Positions 22,459 through 32,736 of a stretch of DNA of 64,000 nucleotides are shown here, one piece after another. Each line of letters begins with the position of its first letter. Within the stretch, counting starts at the first letter, position 1. Origin of the DNA: Heterohyrax brucei (taxonomy: Eukaryota; Chordata; Mammalia; Hyracoidea; Procaviidae); contig CM053143.1 in assembly GCA_028571685.1 (NCBI GenBank), positions 137,736,829 to 137,800,828 of the forward strand. The letters run 5' to 3'. The notes below the pieces were generated by a model. It had not been told where the DNA came from, made no database searches, and saw only the letters and a list, made by a program, of their open reading frames with translations. The translations under genes were made by a program, and so were the position numbers.

Positions 22459-22867
22459 TATTATGGATTGAATTGTGTCTCCCCCAAGTATGTGTTGTAA
22501 ATCCTAATCTCCATGCCTGTGGTTTTTAATCCAACTTGGTAAGGCGTTGTCTTTGTTATGTTAATGGACAGGATCAGAGTAGAGTGTGTGTAAGTGAATG
22601 TCTTTTGAAATATAAAAGAGATTATATAAACAAGAAAAAGAAGCAGAGATGGAGGAAGGGAGATGCCAAGCTGCCTGAAGACTGCCCAGGAACAGAAGCT
22701 CAGAAGAGACAAGAAGCTTCTTCCAGAGTCAACGGAGAGAGAAAGCTTTCCTCTAGAGCTGGAGATAGGCTTTCTAGCCTCCTTAACTGTGAGAAAATAG
22801 AATTTCTGTTTGTTAAAGCTCTCCACTTGTGGCATTTATGTTACAGCAGCAGTAGGTGACTAACACA
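22459..22867 (+). repeat. MaLR 3' LTR
   Basis: Starts 'tattatggattgaattgtgt' and ends 'aggtgactaacaca'. 'tcttttgaaatataaaagag' and 'tttctgtttgttaaagctct' are shared with the 5' LTR. Confidence 0.88.
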
Positions 22868-22872
22868 GTTAG

Positions 22873-23150
22873 GTATTAATATTTGTCCAACATTAAAAGT
22901 TATATGTGAACTGCCAAAGATCATATCACAGTAATTTAGGGGGCCAAAACTGAAACCTAGATCTTCTATTTTAATGCTGTTTCATCTCCATAGTGTTGCC
23001 TTCTAAATTAAGAATGCCAACATCGAAAACATTGCTTAAGAGGAGAGTAATACATTTATTTACATTATTAAGTTGAATTGTTTTAAAAAGACAGGTAAAG
23101 CTGATTTTATTCTTTCAACACACTTCATCAGTTTCTATTTCCTGATGGTT
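22873..23150. other. Unclassified interval
   Basis: No recognised repeat or coding pattern. Confidence 0.5.
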
Positions 23151-24300
23151 CTACCATGCCTCATTGCCGGGAGCCAGCCCCTGCAGGGTTTCAGGAACAC
23201 AGAGGGGTAGGGGTGGTGTCGGCGGAGGAAGAAAATGACTAGGCTGAGACAGGAAAGAGTTTGGGAGAATTGCAGCCCCGTAAAGGTCTGTTTTCCTTTA
23301 TTATTTTTTATAGTCAATGAGGTAGCTGTACTTTGACCACGTAGTGATTGGCTAGTAACAAGTGGGTACCTCGTGGTCTCTCTTCATGTCAATCATCAGG
23401 ATCTTCTAAATAATGGCTGGAGACAGTAGTCTCTTTTCATGTTAATTATTAGGGTCCTCTCTGTTAGCTAGCAAAGAACCAATACCTTGAAGTCCTTTTT
23501 CATGTTAATCATTAGAGCCCTCTAGGTAATGGCCCAAGACAAATATCCTCAAGGTCAAAGGTGCAGGAAGAGAGAATAAGCTCATCTTAAAAAGTTATAC
23601 TCTGACAGTCTCTATTGGTTCCTTCCTTGCTCTTTCTTATCTCATCCTGTGGGGACAATGAGTGTCCACTGCCCCTCACTCTAAGCTTCTCTTAAGCTAT
23701 TCTAAGAAGGGTATTTCTTTAGTATTTGTCTATTTGCCAATACCAAACATAATAAACTTGGAAGCCTATCTGTCTTCCTGATGTAGGAAGTGGAATGTTC
23801 GTTTCTAAGAGCTGAGGCAGGGGGTGGCCATCCCTGGTGAGCTTCTCAGAGCTTTCCTGCAATCTGCTTGTCACCTGTGAGGGGGGATGTGTGGTTGGGG
23901 GAAGCCAGCGGGGTTGGGCCGGGCCCAATGCTCTCAGGCGGGGTGTGTGCTGCATTGGAATTCATTAAGCTGAGCTCTTTTCCCTAGAAGTTCCTGGTCA
24001 GGTTTTCCCAGTATTATTTCATAAGCCGAGGGGGTCGTAAAGCCCCTCTTAGAAGGCATCTTCCTTGATCCTTGTGCCGGGAGAGGAGGGGGTATTTTTT
24101 TGAGGAAGATTTGATTAGGTTCCAAAATATTATCAAGGAGAGTATGGCCAGAAAATATGTCATGGGTGGAATGCCTCCGCCTGTCATCACAGAAGCTTGT
24201 GACTTTTTTCACAGAGGCTTTTGTGAGTGACAGGCCTCGGCACCTCATTTGTAAAAAATTCATTAAAATTCAGTCAGGACTTCATGGCTTTATCAATGAA
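23151..24300. other. Unclassified, locally GC-richer block
   Basis: Begins 'attgccgggagccagcccct'. 23370-23560 contains three imperfect repeats of the pattern 'catgttaatcattaggg' followed by 'tcctct', spaced ~70 bases apart. 23860-24250 is richer in G+C with intact CpGs ('aggcggggtgtgtg'). It could be an old LTR (23151-23700) followed by conserved non-coding DNA. Neither can be shown here. Minus-strand frames of 78 and 109 codons have no known motif. Confidence 0.35.
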
Positions 24301-24454
24301 GTATTGTTATTAATATCCATACCAAAGTAGCTGCAACAATTTGCAAATTCTTCCTTTTAAGTGTGTTTTGTGATGACTTCTTCCCTGCCTTTCTCCCCAC
24401 TGGAAATAAGCCTGGAGCTTGGTCCCAGAGAGGTCTACATCGCCTTCTTGGAAC

Positions 24455-24625
24455 TGTTAGTCCCTAGGTATATGACCTTGTCTAAGTCACCTCACCTGTA
24501 TGAACCTCAGTTTCCTTCACTTACAAAAGGAGAATAATTATGTGCACTTCATGGCATTGCTGTGAGCATTAACGGAGGTAACAGTTGCCCAGTACCTGGT
24601 ACATATTAGGTATATAAAACATGAC
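24455..24625 (-). mobile_element. MIR SINE, antisense
   Basis: 'tgaacctcagtttccttcac', 'gctgtgagcattaacggagg' and 'gcccagtacctggtacatat' give the MIR order in reverse complement. Confidence 0.85.
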
Positions 24626-24650
24626 AACTTCCTCCTTAACTTGATTACAG

Positions 24651-24732
24651 CCTTGGAAACTTATGGGGGTGTGTCTACTCTGTCCTACAGGATCACTAGC
24701 AGTCAGAATCAACTCAACAGCAATGGGTTTTC
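24651..24732 (+). mobile_element. AfroSINE 3' fragment
   Basis: 'ccttggaaacttatgggggt', 'ctactctgtcctacaggatc' and 'cagaatcaactcaacagcaa' are the last half of the SINE. Confidence 0.85.
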
Positions 24733-24992
24733 AATTGCTAATCACTTTCATTAGTCATGTGTATTTGTAAAATACTTTCAGTTACTTGCATAGGCTATAA
24801 CTCACTATAAACCTCAAGTGAATAAATGAGGCTAAGTGCCTTTTCCTAGCAATGCAAGTGGTCACAAAGACGTCAGATGGCCGATTATGGCTTTTGCCTA
24901 TTGCCAATATGCTGTGTCTTTATCAGTGGAACTCCAGTGGGGAATCAGATGCAGAACTTATCTAGATTCACATTATCTGACTTTTAGATTGA

Positions 24993-25044
24993 CCCTAGGG
25001 TTGTCATGAGTCAGATCCGACTTGACGGCACTTGGCTTGGCTGG
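24993..25044 (+). mobile_element. SINE tail fragment, 'ggcttggctggc' type
   Basis: 'ccctagggttgtcatgagtc', then 'agatccgacttgacggcact' and 'tggcttggctggc'. Same tail variant as 4943-4969 and 55487-55512. Confidence 0.6.
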
Positions 25045-25050
25045 CCATTC

Positions 25051-25817
25051 TTGATGAGCCTTGGAGGAATGAGGCTTATGATTAAAATATGTTGGAAACA
25101 AATAAGATGGAATGATATACATAATCTTAAATAAGAACATGATCCATCATAGGGACAGACAGTATAAAATACCATGGAACAAATTCAGATACATGCATAT
25201 GTTACCAAAAAAAGAGAATGTTTTATGTTGAAGAATGGTAATCAATTATTATACACTTTTGTTTTTGGTAGAACCTGTATTTGGTCATAAAAATATTTTA
25301 AAATAAATTTTAGGTTTCTGAAGGCTGAAGTGTTTTACTTTAGGCTTGCCAAATATATACACGTACACTTTGAAAAGTTCTGTTTTCTCTCCCTTCATAT
25401 TTGATGTAGAGGCATTAGGTGAATCAAGCCTCTAGGTCTGAGGTATACTGTCTTTTCAGAATGGCTCAGGGTTTCGTAATTTATGAGAAATATGTAAAAA
25501 CTTATCTCATGAGCTGATCAATGACAATCTCATATAGATATAAATAATACCTGTGCCTACTGGTTATTAAGTAAATGGGAAATAATGTAGGTTATCTGTC
25601 CTCCTTAGCCAGGTCTTTGCTGTTTTCTCATTCTAGCTCAAGTCTGCCTATCCCATAATCATTCATTTTTGCTTTTAGGAGGAATTTCATAAAGCTTATC
25701 AAGAATAGATTATTATCAGGCTTGTGTTTGTTATGCTGAATTAATGGTGGTGTGGATCCCTCATGAATATTTGATTCTCAGCTTTCTCTGGATTTTAGAG
25801 TACTGTAACTAAGCAGT
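25051..25817. other. Unclassified AT-rich interval
   Basis: No recognised repeat and no open frame of note. Confidence 0.5.
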
Positions 25818-26350
25818 CCAACAATTAAGTCCAGGAACTTAATTGTTAAGAGTTACATACCTCATTGCTGAATATCACTGTAGTCATCTTTGAACTACTC
25901 CCCTTGAGAAGCTATACACCAATGCCAGCACCTAGTGCATCCTTCAGAGCAATTTTGGAACTCTTTCTGGAATGGTGATTGTGCATGGTGGCATGGTTGG
26001 CAAGTTCACAAACTTAATTGTGTAGTTGTCTGTGAGGGAGTTTTGTAGCCAATAAACAAGTAACTACACTGGAATACCCTGCCTACTCACCTGATCTGGC
26101 CCCCAGTGACTTTTTTCTCTACCTGATGATAAAGGAAATTTTGCAAGGAGGACATTCAAGGCATTAAGAGTAATACTATGGCAGCTCTGATGGCCATTCC
26201 AGAAAACGAGTTCCATAATTGCTTTGAAGGGAGGGCTAGGCACTGGCCTCGGAGCATAACTTCCCAAGGAGAGTACTTTGGAGGTGACTGTAGTGATATT
26301 CAGCAATGTGGTTTGTAGCACTTTTTCTAGAATAAGTGTGCAAACTTAGT
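25818..26350 (+). mobile_element. Palindromic mariner-derived element, copy 1
   Basis: Both ends derive from the same (transposase 3') end of a mariner transposon, in inverted orientation. The left arm (25818-25995) reads 'acatacctcattgctgaata' and 'ttttggaactctttctggaa'. The right arm (26181-26350) carries the complement ('gatattcagcaatgtggttt'). The unpaired centre encodes the mariner C-terminal signature as a degenerate frame (near 26077-26120, PVTFFLYLMIKEI, where mariners have APSDFFLF). Non-autonomous, cut-and-paste type, long inverted arms of ~170 bp. Confidence 0.82.
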
Positions 26351-27202
26351 AGGCAGTCCTCTTTATAGTTTAGATTCCCATTTTAAGTGACTCCTGGAGA
26401 ATTATGTATATGCCACTTGCTACAGTAAAGTTGACCAAAAGTTCATGTTTCTGATTAGATTTTTCTTGTCTATTCATTAACAAAGAGGTACTTCTGATTT
26501 TTAGTGACTTGGGTTCCTTTGCAATTTTAGGGTTTGGTAGAAAAGCTGGACAAGTCCTGTGATCTTTGTCTGTGCTTGGTAAAAGCCTTTCTTTTTTCTG
26601 AATCACTCTTATGTAAGTCATGTGTCACGTCCACCTGGGCAGTGTTCATGTTCAGGAGCTTCCAGGTAACATACCATGTTTGTGGCAGCACCTCACACTG
26701 TAGAAATCCAAAGAGTAAAAAATATCACGTTCTGTATTACTGAAACATTCTAAATAGAACTAAAATTTCAGTTTTTTTCTTTAGAATTTTATTTGTTCAT
26801 ACTGCTTTTTTCAGAGTAAATACTTTCTTTATGTGTCATTTCCCATGTCATGCCTTACAGATTTTTCTGAGGGTAAATTCTTAGACTTCTCATTTTCTGA
26901 AATTCTAATAAGTTTTCAAACAATCAAAAATAAGAATATTCAAGGCTATAAAATAGCAACAGGACATTTTGAAACTCACATAGAGTCTTCTTGTAGAAGG
27001 CTGCAGAGCTGTTCATGGGAAGATCCATCTTTACCCTTCAGAGCAGAGAGCTACAGTGGAAGTGTATGCACTGGAAGAGAGGAACAACTCTAGAAGAACA
27101 GACACTTGAATAAGAAGAGATTATTCCAGGCAGCATCCAACCTAGAATACACCCTTTTCCGCTGTTAAAATCTTAGAGTATTATAATTCACTCCCACACT
27201 AT
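26351..27202. other. Unclassified interval with one 86-codon frame
   Basis: A plus-strand frame at 26833-27093 is preceded by acceptor-like 'catgccttacag' at 26860, but its peptide (LTDFSEGKFLDFSF) is not recognised and no donor is clear. No repeat recognised. Confidence 0.4.
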
Positions 27203-27398
27203 TGTAGACAATTGTGGTTAGGCTTTTGACTGGTAACTAAAAGGTCAGCAATTTGAATCCACCAGTCAATCTGCAGGAAAGAGATGAGGCTGGCTGCTTC
27301 CATAAAGATTTCAGCCTTGGAAAATCAATGGGGCAGTTCTACTCTGTCCTATGAGGTCACTATAAGTTGGAATCAACTTGATGACACTGGGTTTTTAG
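27203..27398 (+). mobile_element. AfroSINE, middle subtype
   Basis: 'ggctggctgcttccataaag' and 'atttcagccttggaaaatca' mark the subtype. Tail 'gttggaatcaacttgatgac'. Diverged head. Confidence 0.87.
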
Positions 27399-27760
27399 TG
27401 CCTGATACACTGGCATTGAACAATAGGAATTTTAAAAGAACAGCAATTGCAAAACCAAAAGAAATACCCTTTCTGAACATTGTAGGAGACACGTTGAGCA
27501 ACTGAAGAGAGAATGAAGTGTAATTCGGGAAGTGGCCATCCTCTTGTTCACAACTGTATGTCTGGCATTTACAAATCCATCTGGAACACAAATGGACAAT
27601 ACAAGTTAGAGGCAAAGGACATTACCTAATGGAAGAATAGAAAGATTTGGACTAGGACCAGAGCAGAGACACAGAGTACTATATCCTACTGAAGGAACAG
27701 TGACGGTTACCCTATGTTATCTGCAATTTATTACATAATTACCTATCTTATACCTATTGT
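27399..27760. other. Unclassified interval
   Basis: Contains the end of a 73-codon plus-strand frame (to 27505, peptide KPKEIPFLNIVGDTLSN). No family recognised. Confidence 0.4.
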
Positions 27761-27919
27761 GGAAGCCCTAGAGGTGTAGTGGTTAAGAACTGTGTCTGCT
27801 AACTATAAAGTCGGCAGTTTGAATCCACCAGGCTCTGCTTGGAAACCTCATGGGGCAGTTCTACTCTGTCCTTAGGGTTGCTCTGGGTTGGAATTGACTT
27901 GATGACAATGGGTTTGGGA
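27761..27919 (+). mobile_element. AfroSINE, short subtype
   Basis: 'ggaagccctagaggtgtagt', 'cggcagtttgaatccaccag', 'tctactctgtccttagggtt'. Full length, moderate divergence. Confidence 0.92.
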
Positions 27920-28067
27920 TATTTTTGGCATGGGAGTGGGTATACCTAATATACTACATATCTTATCCCATTTGGGGCTCATATTCTTGACTGATATTTT
28001 GCAGTTCTTATGCCACATCCGAACTTCAGGTGCTGGTAAGGTGCGATACTAGGACTGATACCACACT

Positions 28068-28230
28068 TGCCGTGCACTCAGTTCTGATGCAGGGTGGCTC
28101 TATGTGTGTCAGAATAGAACTTTGCTCCATAGGGTTTTCAGTGGCTGATCTTTTCAGAAATAGATGACCAGGCCTTTGTTGCAAGAGGCCTCTGTGTGGG
28201 TTTGAGCTGTCGCGGAGCACATAACCATTC
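28068..28230 (-). mobile_element. AfroSINE, long subtype, antisense
   Basis: 'gtcagaatagaactttgctc', 'aaatagatgaccaggccttt', 'agaggcctctgtgtgggttt'. Head worn. Confidence 0.88.
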
Positions 28231-28457
28231 ATGGCATCCAGGGATGGACCCAAATGATTTCTACAAACCCCGTCCTGGTTCCCAGATCAGACAGACACAA
28301 GCATCTCCTTATATACACAGTGCATCCAGGTTGATTGACTAGACCTTGGAGGGAAAGGGGATGGGACACATTAACTTTTTCAGGTCCACGTTCAATCTTC
28401 CACTGCATTTCGTTGGTGCGTCTCACTGCCCATCCCTGTGTTTATTCTCTCTCCTAG

Positions 28458-28764
28458 ATTAGTGAAGGAGCAGAGTGCATTTTTATCCCCAGAAACTTGT
28501 TTCTCACAGAAACCAGTGCTGAATCCAAGGAAACTGCTGTAGACTTGATGAATGTTTACCCCATAAAGAAGGCCATTAGGGAGCACCTGCTCAAGGAGCA
28601 CCTGTGGACCGACTGCAAGGCCAGGCCAATGGCACAGCTGCTGAACAGATGAAGCAGACCCGTTAGCTCGGCTCATTTCCATCTTGGATGACAAATCTGG
28701 AAAGAGACTAAAAAACACAACTGAGAAATTGTTTCAGTATGCCCTTAGAAGTGCATTAGTAGAG
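28458..28764 (+). other. Candidate exon or exon relic with a frame break (unproven)
   Basis: A pyrimidine-rich tract and acceptor 'tattctctctcctag' end at 28457, and a strong donor AG|GTGAGG lies at 28765. Between them, 28458-28649 is open for 64 codons from the first base (ISEGAECIF ... VYPIKKAIREHLLKEHLW) and stops at TGA 28650. In the +1 frame 28645-28764 is open for 40 codons (DEADPLARLISI ... TEKLFQYALRSAL) up to the donor. Both peptides have globular-like mixed charged and hydrophobic composition. The segment is not in any repeat I recognise. It could be a decayed exon, a real exon with a sequencing indel, or chance. An antisense frame (28392-28718, 108 codons) overlaps it and weakens the case. 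I do not recognise the family. Confidence 0.3.
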
Positions 28765-28789
28765 GTGAGGGTGTGGAGTTTATTTTTTA

Positions 28790-28986
28790 TAGTTGCTGCT
28801 GAGTTTATTCTGACTCATGGCAACACCATGCCTGTCAAAGTAGATCTGTGCTCCATTGGGTTTTCAATGGCTGTCTTGTTGGAATTAGATGTGCAAACCA
28901 TTTTTCTGAGGTGCCTCTGGGGGAACTCTAATCTCCAACCTCTGGTCAGCAGCCGCACGTATTAACTGTTTGTACTACCCAGTGAC
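28790..28986 (-). mobile_element. AfroSINE, long subtype, antisense
   Basis: 'ttctgactcatggcaacacc', 'tctgaggtgcctctggggga', 'actgtttgtactacccagtg'. Starts 25 bases after the candidate donor. Confidence 0.9.
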
Positions 28987-29176
28987 TCTGGGGTTCATTT
29001 AGTGTTGCTTAAATAAATGATGTCACACTCTCATTTGCTCAAAACTCCAACTGGTAACTTCCTCACAATGAAAAAGCATTAGCACACAAAATTGAAACCT
29101 GTAAAACTGTATTATTTTTCATTGGTTAGTGTGTTCAAGATTCAGTTATTAAAGTTATTTAAAAGCAGTGGGCGCA

Positions 29177-29210
29177 CACCCCCCCCAAAACAAATAAATA
29201 AATAAATAAA
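29177..29210 (+). repeat. C run and (AAAT)n simple repeat
   Basis: A run of C (29178-29186) followed by (AAAT) units. It is the A-rich tail of the adjoining antisense SINE. Confidence 0.85.
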
Positions 29211-29354
29211 GTGCCCTCAAGTTAATTCCAACTAACAGTGACCTATAGGGTAGAACTGTCCCATCAGGTTTCCAAGGAGTACATGGTAGATTTGAACTGC
29301 CAACCTTTATGGTTACTATTTGCAACTCTTAACCACTGTGTCACCAGGGTTTCC
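29211..29354 (-). mobile_element. AfroSINE, short subtype, antisense
   Basis: 'tccaactaacagtgacctat', 'agatttgaactgccaacctt', 'aaccactgtgtcaccagggt'. Full length. Confidence 0.93.
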
Positions 29355-29918
29355 ATTAAGGTAATAGCGCTACCGTGAAGTCAACAATTTCTCTTAAGCA
29401 AAGCTGGAAAGATAAAGGGCAAGGAAACTAGAGTACTGGAAATGGAATAACCAGGACGTGATAAAGTGAATGCAAACACAGTGTGAAAAACATAACTAAT
29501 GTCACTGAACAGTTTGCAGAGAATTTGTCAAATGAGAACTTACTTTTGGTAAACTTTCACCAAAAACACAGTAAAATACTTTGTTAAAAAAAAAAAGTGA
29601 CAGCACTTTGCATTGCAAATTGTTCTCTATGTATTTGCTATTGATAAAAGGAGGATATAAAACCGTGATTAATATTTCAATGAAAGTGTATATGGATTTT
29701 TACATCATACAAAATGGAACAAGGTTTCCACAGGGTAATCTGTAAATATTACATTTATGGTTTTTGCCATTATTTTCTTTTGGAGGGTACTTCTATAGTT
29801 TTCTAAAAATATTTTAATAACACCAATCAGATTTTTAAACAGCAAAAGTCTTAAAATTTCCACTTCTGCCTGGGTTAATGTTTCTGTGGGATTAACTCTG
29901 CTGACTTTGAATGACTAA
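29355..29918. other. Unclassified AT-rich interval
   Basis: No recognised repeat or coding pattern. Confidence 0.5.
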
Positions 29919-30071
29919 CGCTGCTGCTATCGAGTTCATTCTGACTCACAGCGACCCTATTGGACAGAGCAGAGCTGTCCATTATGGTTTTCAAGGAGCG
30001 GCTGATGAATTCAAACTGCTGACTTACTGGCTTAGCCACCAGTCTCTTAGCCATCGTGCCAGCAGTGCTCC
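29919..30071 (-). mobile_element. AfroSINE, short subtype, antisense
   Basis: 'ttctgactcacagcgaccct', 'attggacagagcagagctgt', 'gaattcaaactgctgactta'. Head partly scrambled. Confidence 0.9.
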
Positions 30072-30480
30072 ATTAGATGACTAGCAAAGTAAATAAAGAG
30101 GGAAAAGCTAAGGAATGCCTCACACTAGCTTGTCCTGCTAGAGTTACAGATGGGACCATAATTAGATACTTCAGCATGTGCCCCTATCTTACAGATCTGT
30201 AGTTCACATTTGGGTCTCCACCTCACATACCCTGAGCCCAACTCTGATTTCAGGTCTGTTAAACAGCTTTTGTCCACCTTGAGTCTCTGCTTTTCTGCCT
30301 TAGGGATTTCTTTGATCCCTGAGGAGCTCAGCCGGTATGTGTGTAACCTGGAGGTGCAGAGAAGTTAATGCCTTCAGGAGACACCCCCAACCAAATTGCA
30401 AACAGACTTCTGAGGATACACGCCTCAGTCGCCCAGTCTTGGGCAGAAATGAACACACAACACAGTTCCTCATATAGTCC
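30072..30480. other. Unclassified interval
   Basis: No recognised repeat or coding pattern. Confidence 0.5.
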
Positions 30481-31312
30481 TGTATTAGTTACCTATTGCT
30501 GCATAACAAATGATCCCAAATCTGCCAGCATAAGGTGACAAATATTTCCTATTTCAGTTTCTGTGGGGAATCAAAAAACCGCTTAGTGGATGGTTCTGGC
30601 TCAGAACTGTTCACAAGACAGCAGTCAAGCTGCCAGTCAAGCTGTCATCCAAGAGTCTTCTGGGTCTGAAAGACCCACTTCCAAGTACATTCCTGTGACT
30701 GCTGGCACGGGGCTTGACTTCACCATGTGGACCTCTCTATAGGGCTCTTCATTACATGGTTTCCCCCAGAATGAGTGGTCTAAAAAAGAGAGATCTGGCA
30801 TCCAAGACAGAAGGTGCCCTCTTATTTTTTAGTTAATATTTCATTGTATTTAAGGTGAGAGTTTACACAGGTTCCCACTGAACAATTTCTACACAAAGCC
30901 TTCAGTGACACGGGCTACATTTTTCATGATGTGTCATTATTCTCATTCATTCCACCCTGGTTGTACCATTTGCACTACTCTAGTTTCCCTGTTCCCTTAC
31001 CTTCTCATCTTTGGCTTGGAGTAATTTTTGGCCATTTGGGCTTCTATAAGTGTTTTTTTCTTAAAGAAACCCATTACAAAGCATAATGTTCTTTACTTTG
31101 TGAGCCAATCTGTTGTTTAGCAGGAAAGGGACCTCAAGGGATACTTAGCTGCAGGCTTTTTTAGGACCTAATCTTGGAAGTTATATACTATCATTTCTGC
31201 TGTATGCTGTTGATCACAGACCCACTCTGGTACATATGGGAGAAGATTACACAAAAGGGTGAGCATGAGAAGGTGGAGACCTGAAGGGGTCATCTTGGAG
31301 GCTGGCTACCAC
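30481..31312 (-). mobile_element. MLT1-like MaLR LTR, antisense, split by an L1 fragment
   Basis: Left part 30481-30822 opens 'tgtattagttacctattgct' and includes 'ttcaccatgtggacctctct'. Right part about 31231-31312 ends 'catcttggaggctggctacc', a standard MLT1 antisense end. The gap holds a different element. Confidence 0.72.
30823..31220 (-). mobile_element. L1 3' UTR fragment, antisense (tentative)
   Basis: 'tttcattgtatttaaggtga' then 'gagtttacacaggttcccac' resembles the reverse complement of the L1 3' UTR type seen in plus orientation at 47880-48745. Similarity fades beyond ~31110. Confidence 0.45.
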
Positions 31313-31453
31313 AGTTTCTAGCAGGACTGAGCCTGAGGCACCCACACTGCTGGAGCAGCGGTTTTGTCTTTTCCTACTCTGTGTCACTCACCCCAGTGTC
31401 TCAGTTCTGCTTCCTGAGACCACTTCCCAAATAACTGACCTAAACCCAAGTCT

Positions 31454-31551
31454 GATTCAGGTTCTGATTTTAGAGGAACCTCCCTAAAAGATGGAAATTC
31501 TGATGCCCTTGTCCAAAATGTCAGTTAAAATTCTTGTACTTGGTTAGTTAG
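31454..31551 (+). repeat. Local duplication, copy A (98 bp)
   Basis: Matches 33404-33501 without gaps at an exact 1950-base offset, 88 of 98 bases identical by my count. Not part of a repeat I recognise. Confidence 0.85.
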
Positions 31552-32289
31552 AAAATATATGATCCTTATCTTCAAATTTTGAACTTTTTTGTTTTGAAAG
31601 AAGTTGAAGTATACAGAAAAGTTGCAGTGATAGTATAAAGAACTCCTATGTGCTTTTACCCAGATACACCAATTTTTAACATTTTGTTTCATAATATTCT
31701 CTTTCTCTCTCTCTCTCTCACACACACTTGCATATAAATACATATGAATTTAGGATTTTTTTTTTCTGAATCATTTGAGAGTAGATTTCGTGCTTCATGC
31801 TCCTAGTACTTAATACCCCAGAATACTTCAGAGTGAATTTATTAAGAACAATGACATTCATGTACTTAACAAAAAAAAAAATAGTTATCAAATGCTGTAA
31901 TACTGGTGTGTCTTTACTCATTTTATAACAAAACAAGATGTTCCAGGCTCCTTCCTTGATACTGATAGCCCAGCTTCAATGGGATGTGGACACTATTAAG
32001 TAACATTTATTCCTAACGGGAAGTAAGGGAGCCAATTAAGAAATATCCATTCCAGTTTGCACTGGCTCTTCCCTGTCTTTTGACTTTCCCCCATGCCAAC
32101 AAGAGCCTAATGAGTTGCCAGCACTCAGCAAATGAGTAACTGTTCTTGAGCAAATTGAATACATCTTAGAATGCTGTTCTAAGAACACCATTGAATACAG
32201 TGTAACATCATGTTGAATTGGAAGCCCCAGAAGTCCTGACTTGATTTCTTGGAGACCTTCCAGCTTCTAATTTCCAAGTTCCTCAGAAG
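31552..32289. other. Unclassified interval with CT/CA microsatellite
   Basis: (CT)n(CA)n at about 31700-31727. No gene or family recognised elsewhere in it. Confidence 0.5.
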
Positions 32290-32294
32290 CTATT

Positions 32295-32736
32295 TGTTAG
32301 GCTGAAACCGAAGCCCCCTTTCCCGACCATTCCCTGAGCGCCTGACTCAAAATGTTTTATCTGCCAGCTATTCCTGAAATTCTATTCAAATAAGACGAGC
32401 TGCCCGGGGCGACAAGCTATCACTCCTTTCCCATAGGCTCAACTCTACTGAAATGAAACCCCCTTATGTTAATTAAGCGACTTTCATCATCCACAAATCC
32501 ATAGGCTACTTGCCACCCCCGGGCACTGTTTTCAGCGCTGTCCTCAATAAGGTCTGCCCGCCCCCTTCATAAACCCCCAACTCCAAGCCAACGTGTGGTT
32601 TTGCAGGCTCCCGGGAGCTTTGTAAAGCTGCCAAGGACGCAAATAAACTTTTCCTTTTCTTTCTCCTTCTCTCTCTGGCTTTTCCTCTACATACTTTCGA
32701 TTAAGCGAAACTCATTGCACCCAAAAATCTCTAACA
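32295..32736 (+). mobile_element. Solo ERV LTR (class I-like) with 5-bp TSD CTATT
   Basis: A 442-bp unit opens TGTTAGGCTGAAACC and closes ATCTCTAACA, so the ends form the short inverted repeat TGTTAG/CTAACA. It is flanked by exact CTATT duplications (32290-32294 and 32737-32741). A TATA-like CATAAA sits at 32568 and a polyadenylation signal AATAAA at 32642, followed by a T/C-rich stretch, giving a U3-R-U5 layout in plus orientation. GC-rich patches and sharp ends suggest a gammaretrovirus-like LTR. No internal viral sequence remains, consistent with recombination between two LTRs. Confidence 0.87.

Larger units (their letters stand above)
21238..22867 (+). mobile_element. MaLR-type provirus with both LTRs
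   Basis: Two direct LTRs (21238-21632 and 22459-22867) bracket ~826 bases of internal sequence. That is typical of MaLR elements, which have a short non-coding interior. Flanks show GATAG (21233-21237) and GTTAG (22868-22872), a 5-bp duplication with one change. The interior starts 'ggatttggttctgagaagtg' and contains 'cctagattgccttgaagaga', both characteristic of MaLR interiors. An AfroSINE has inserted at 21742. Confidence 0.88.
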
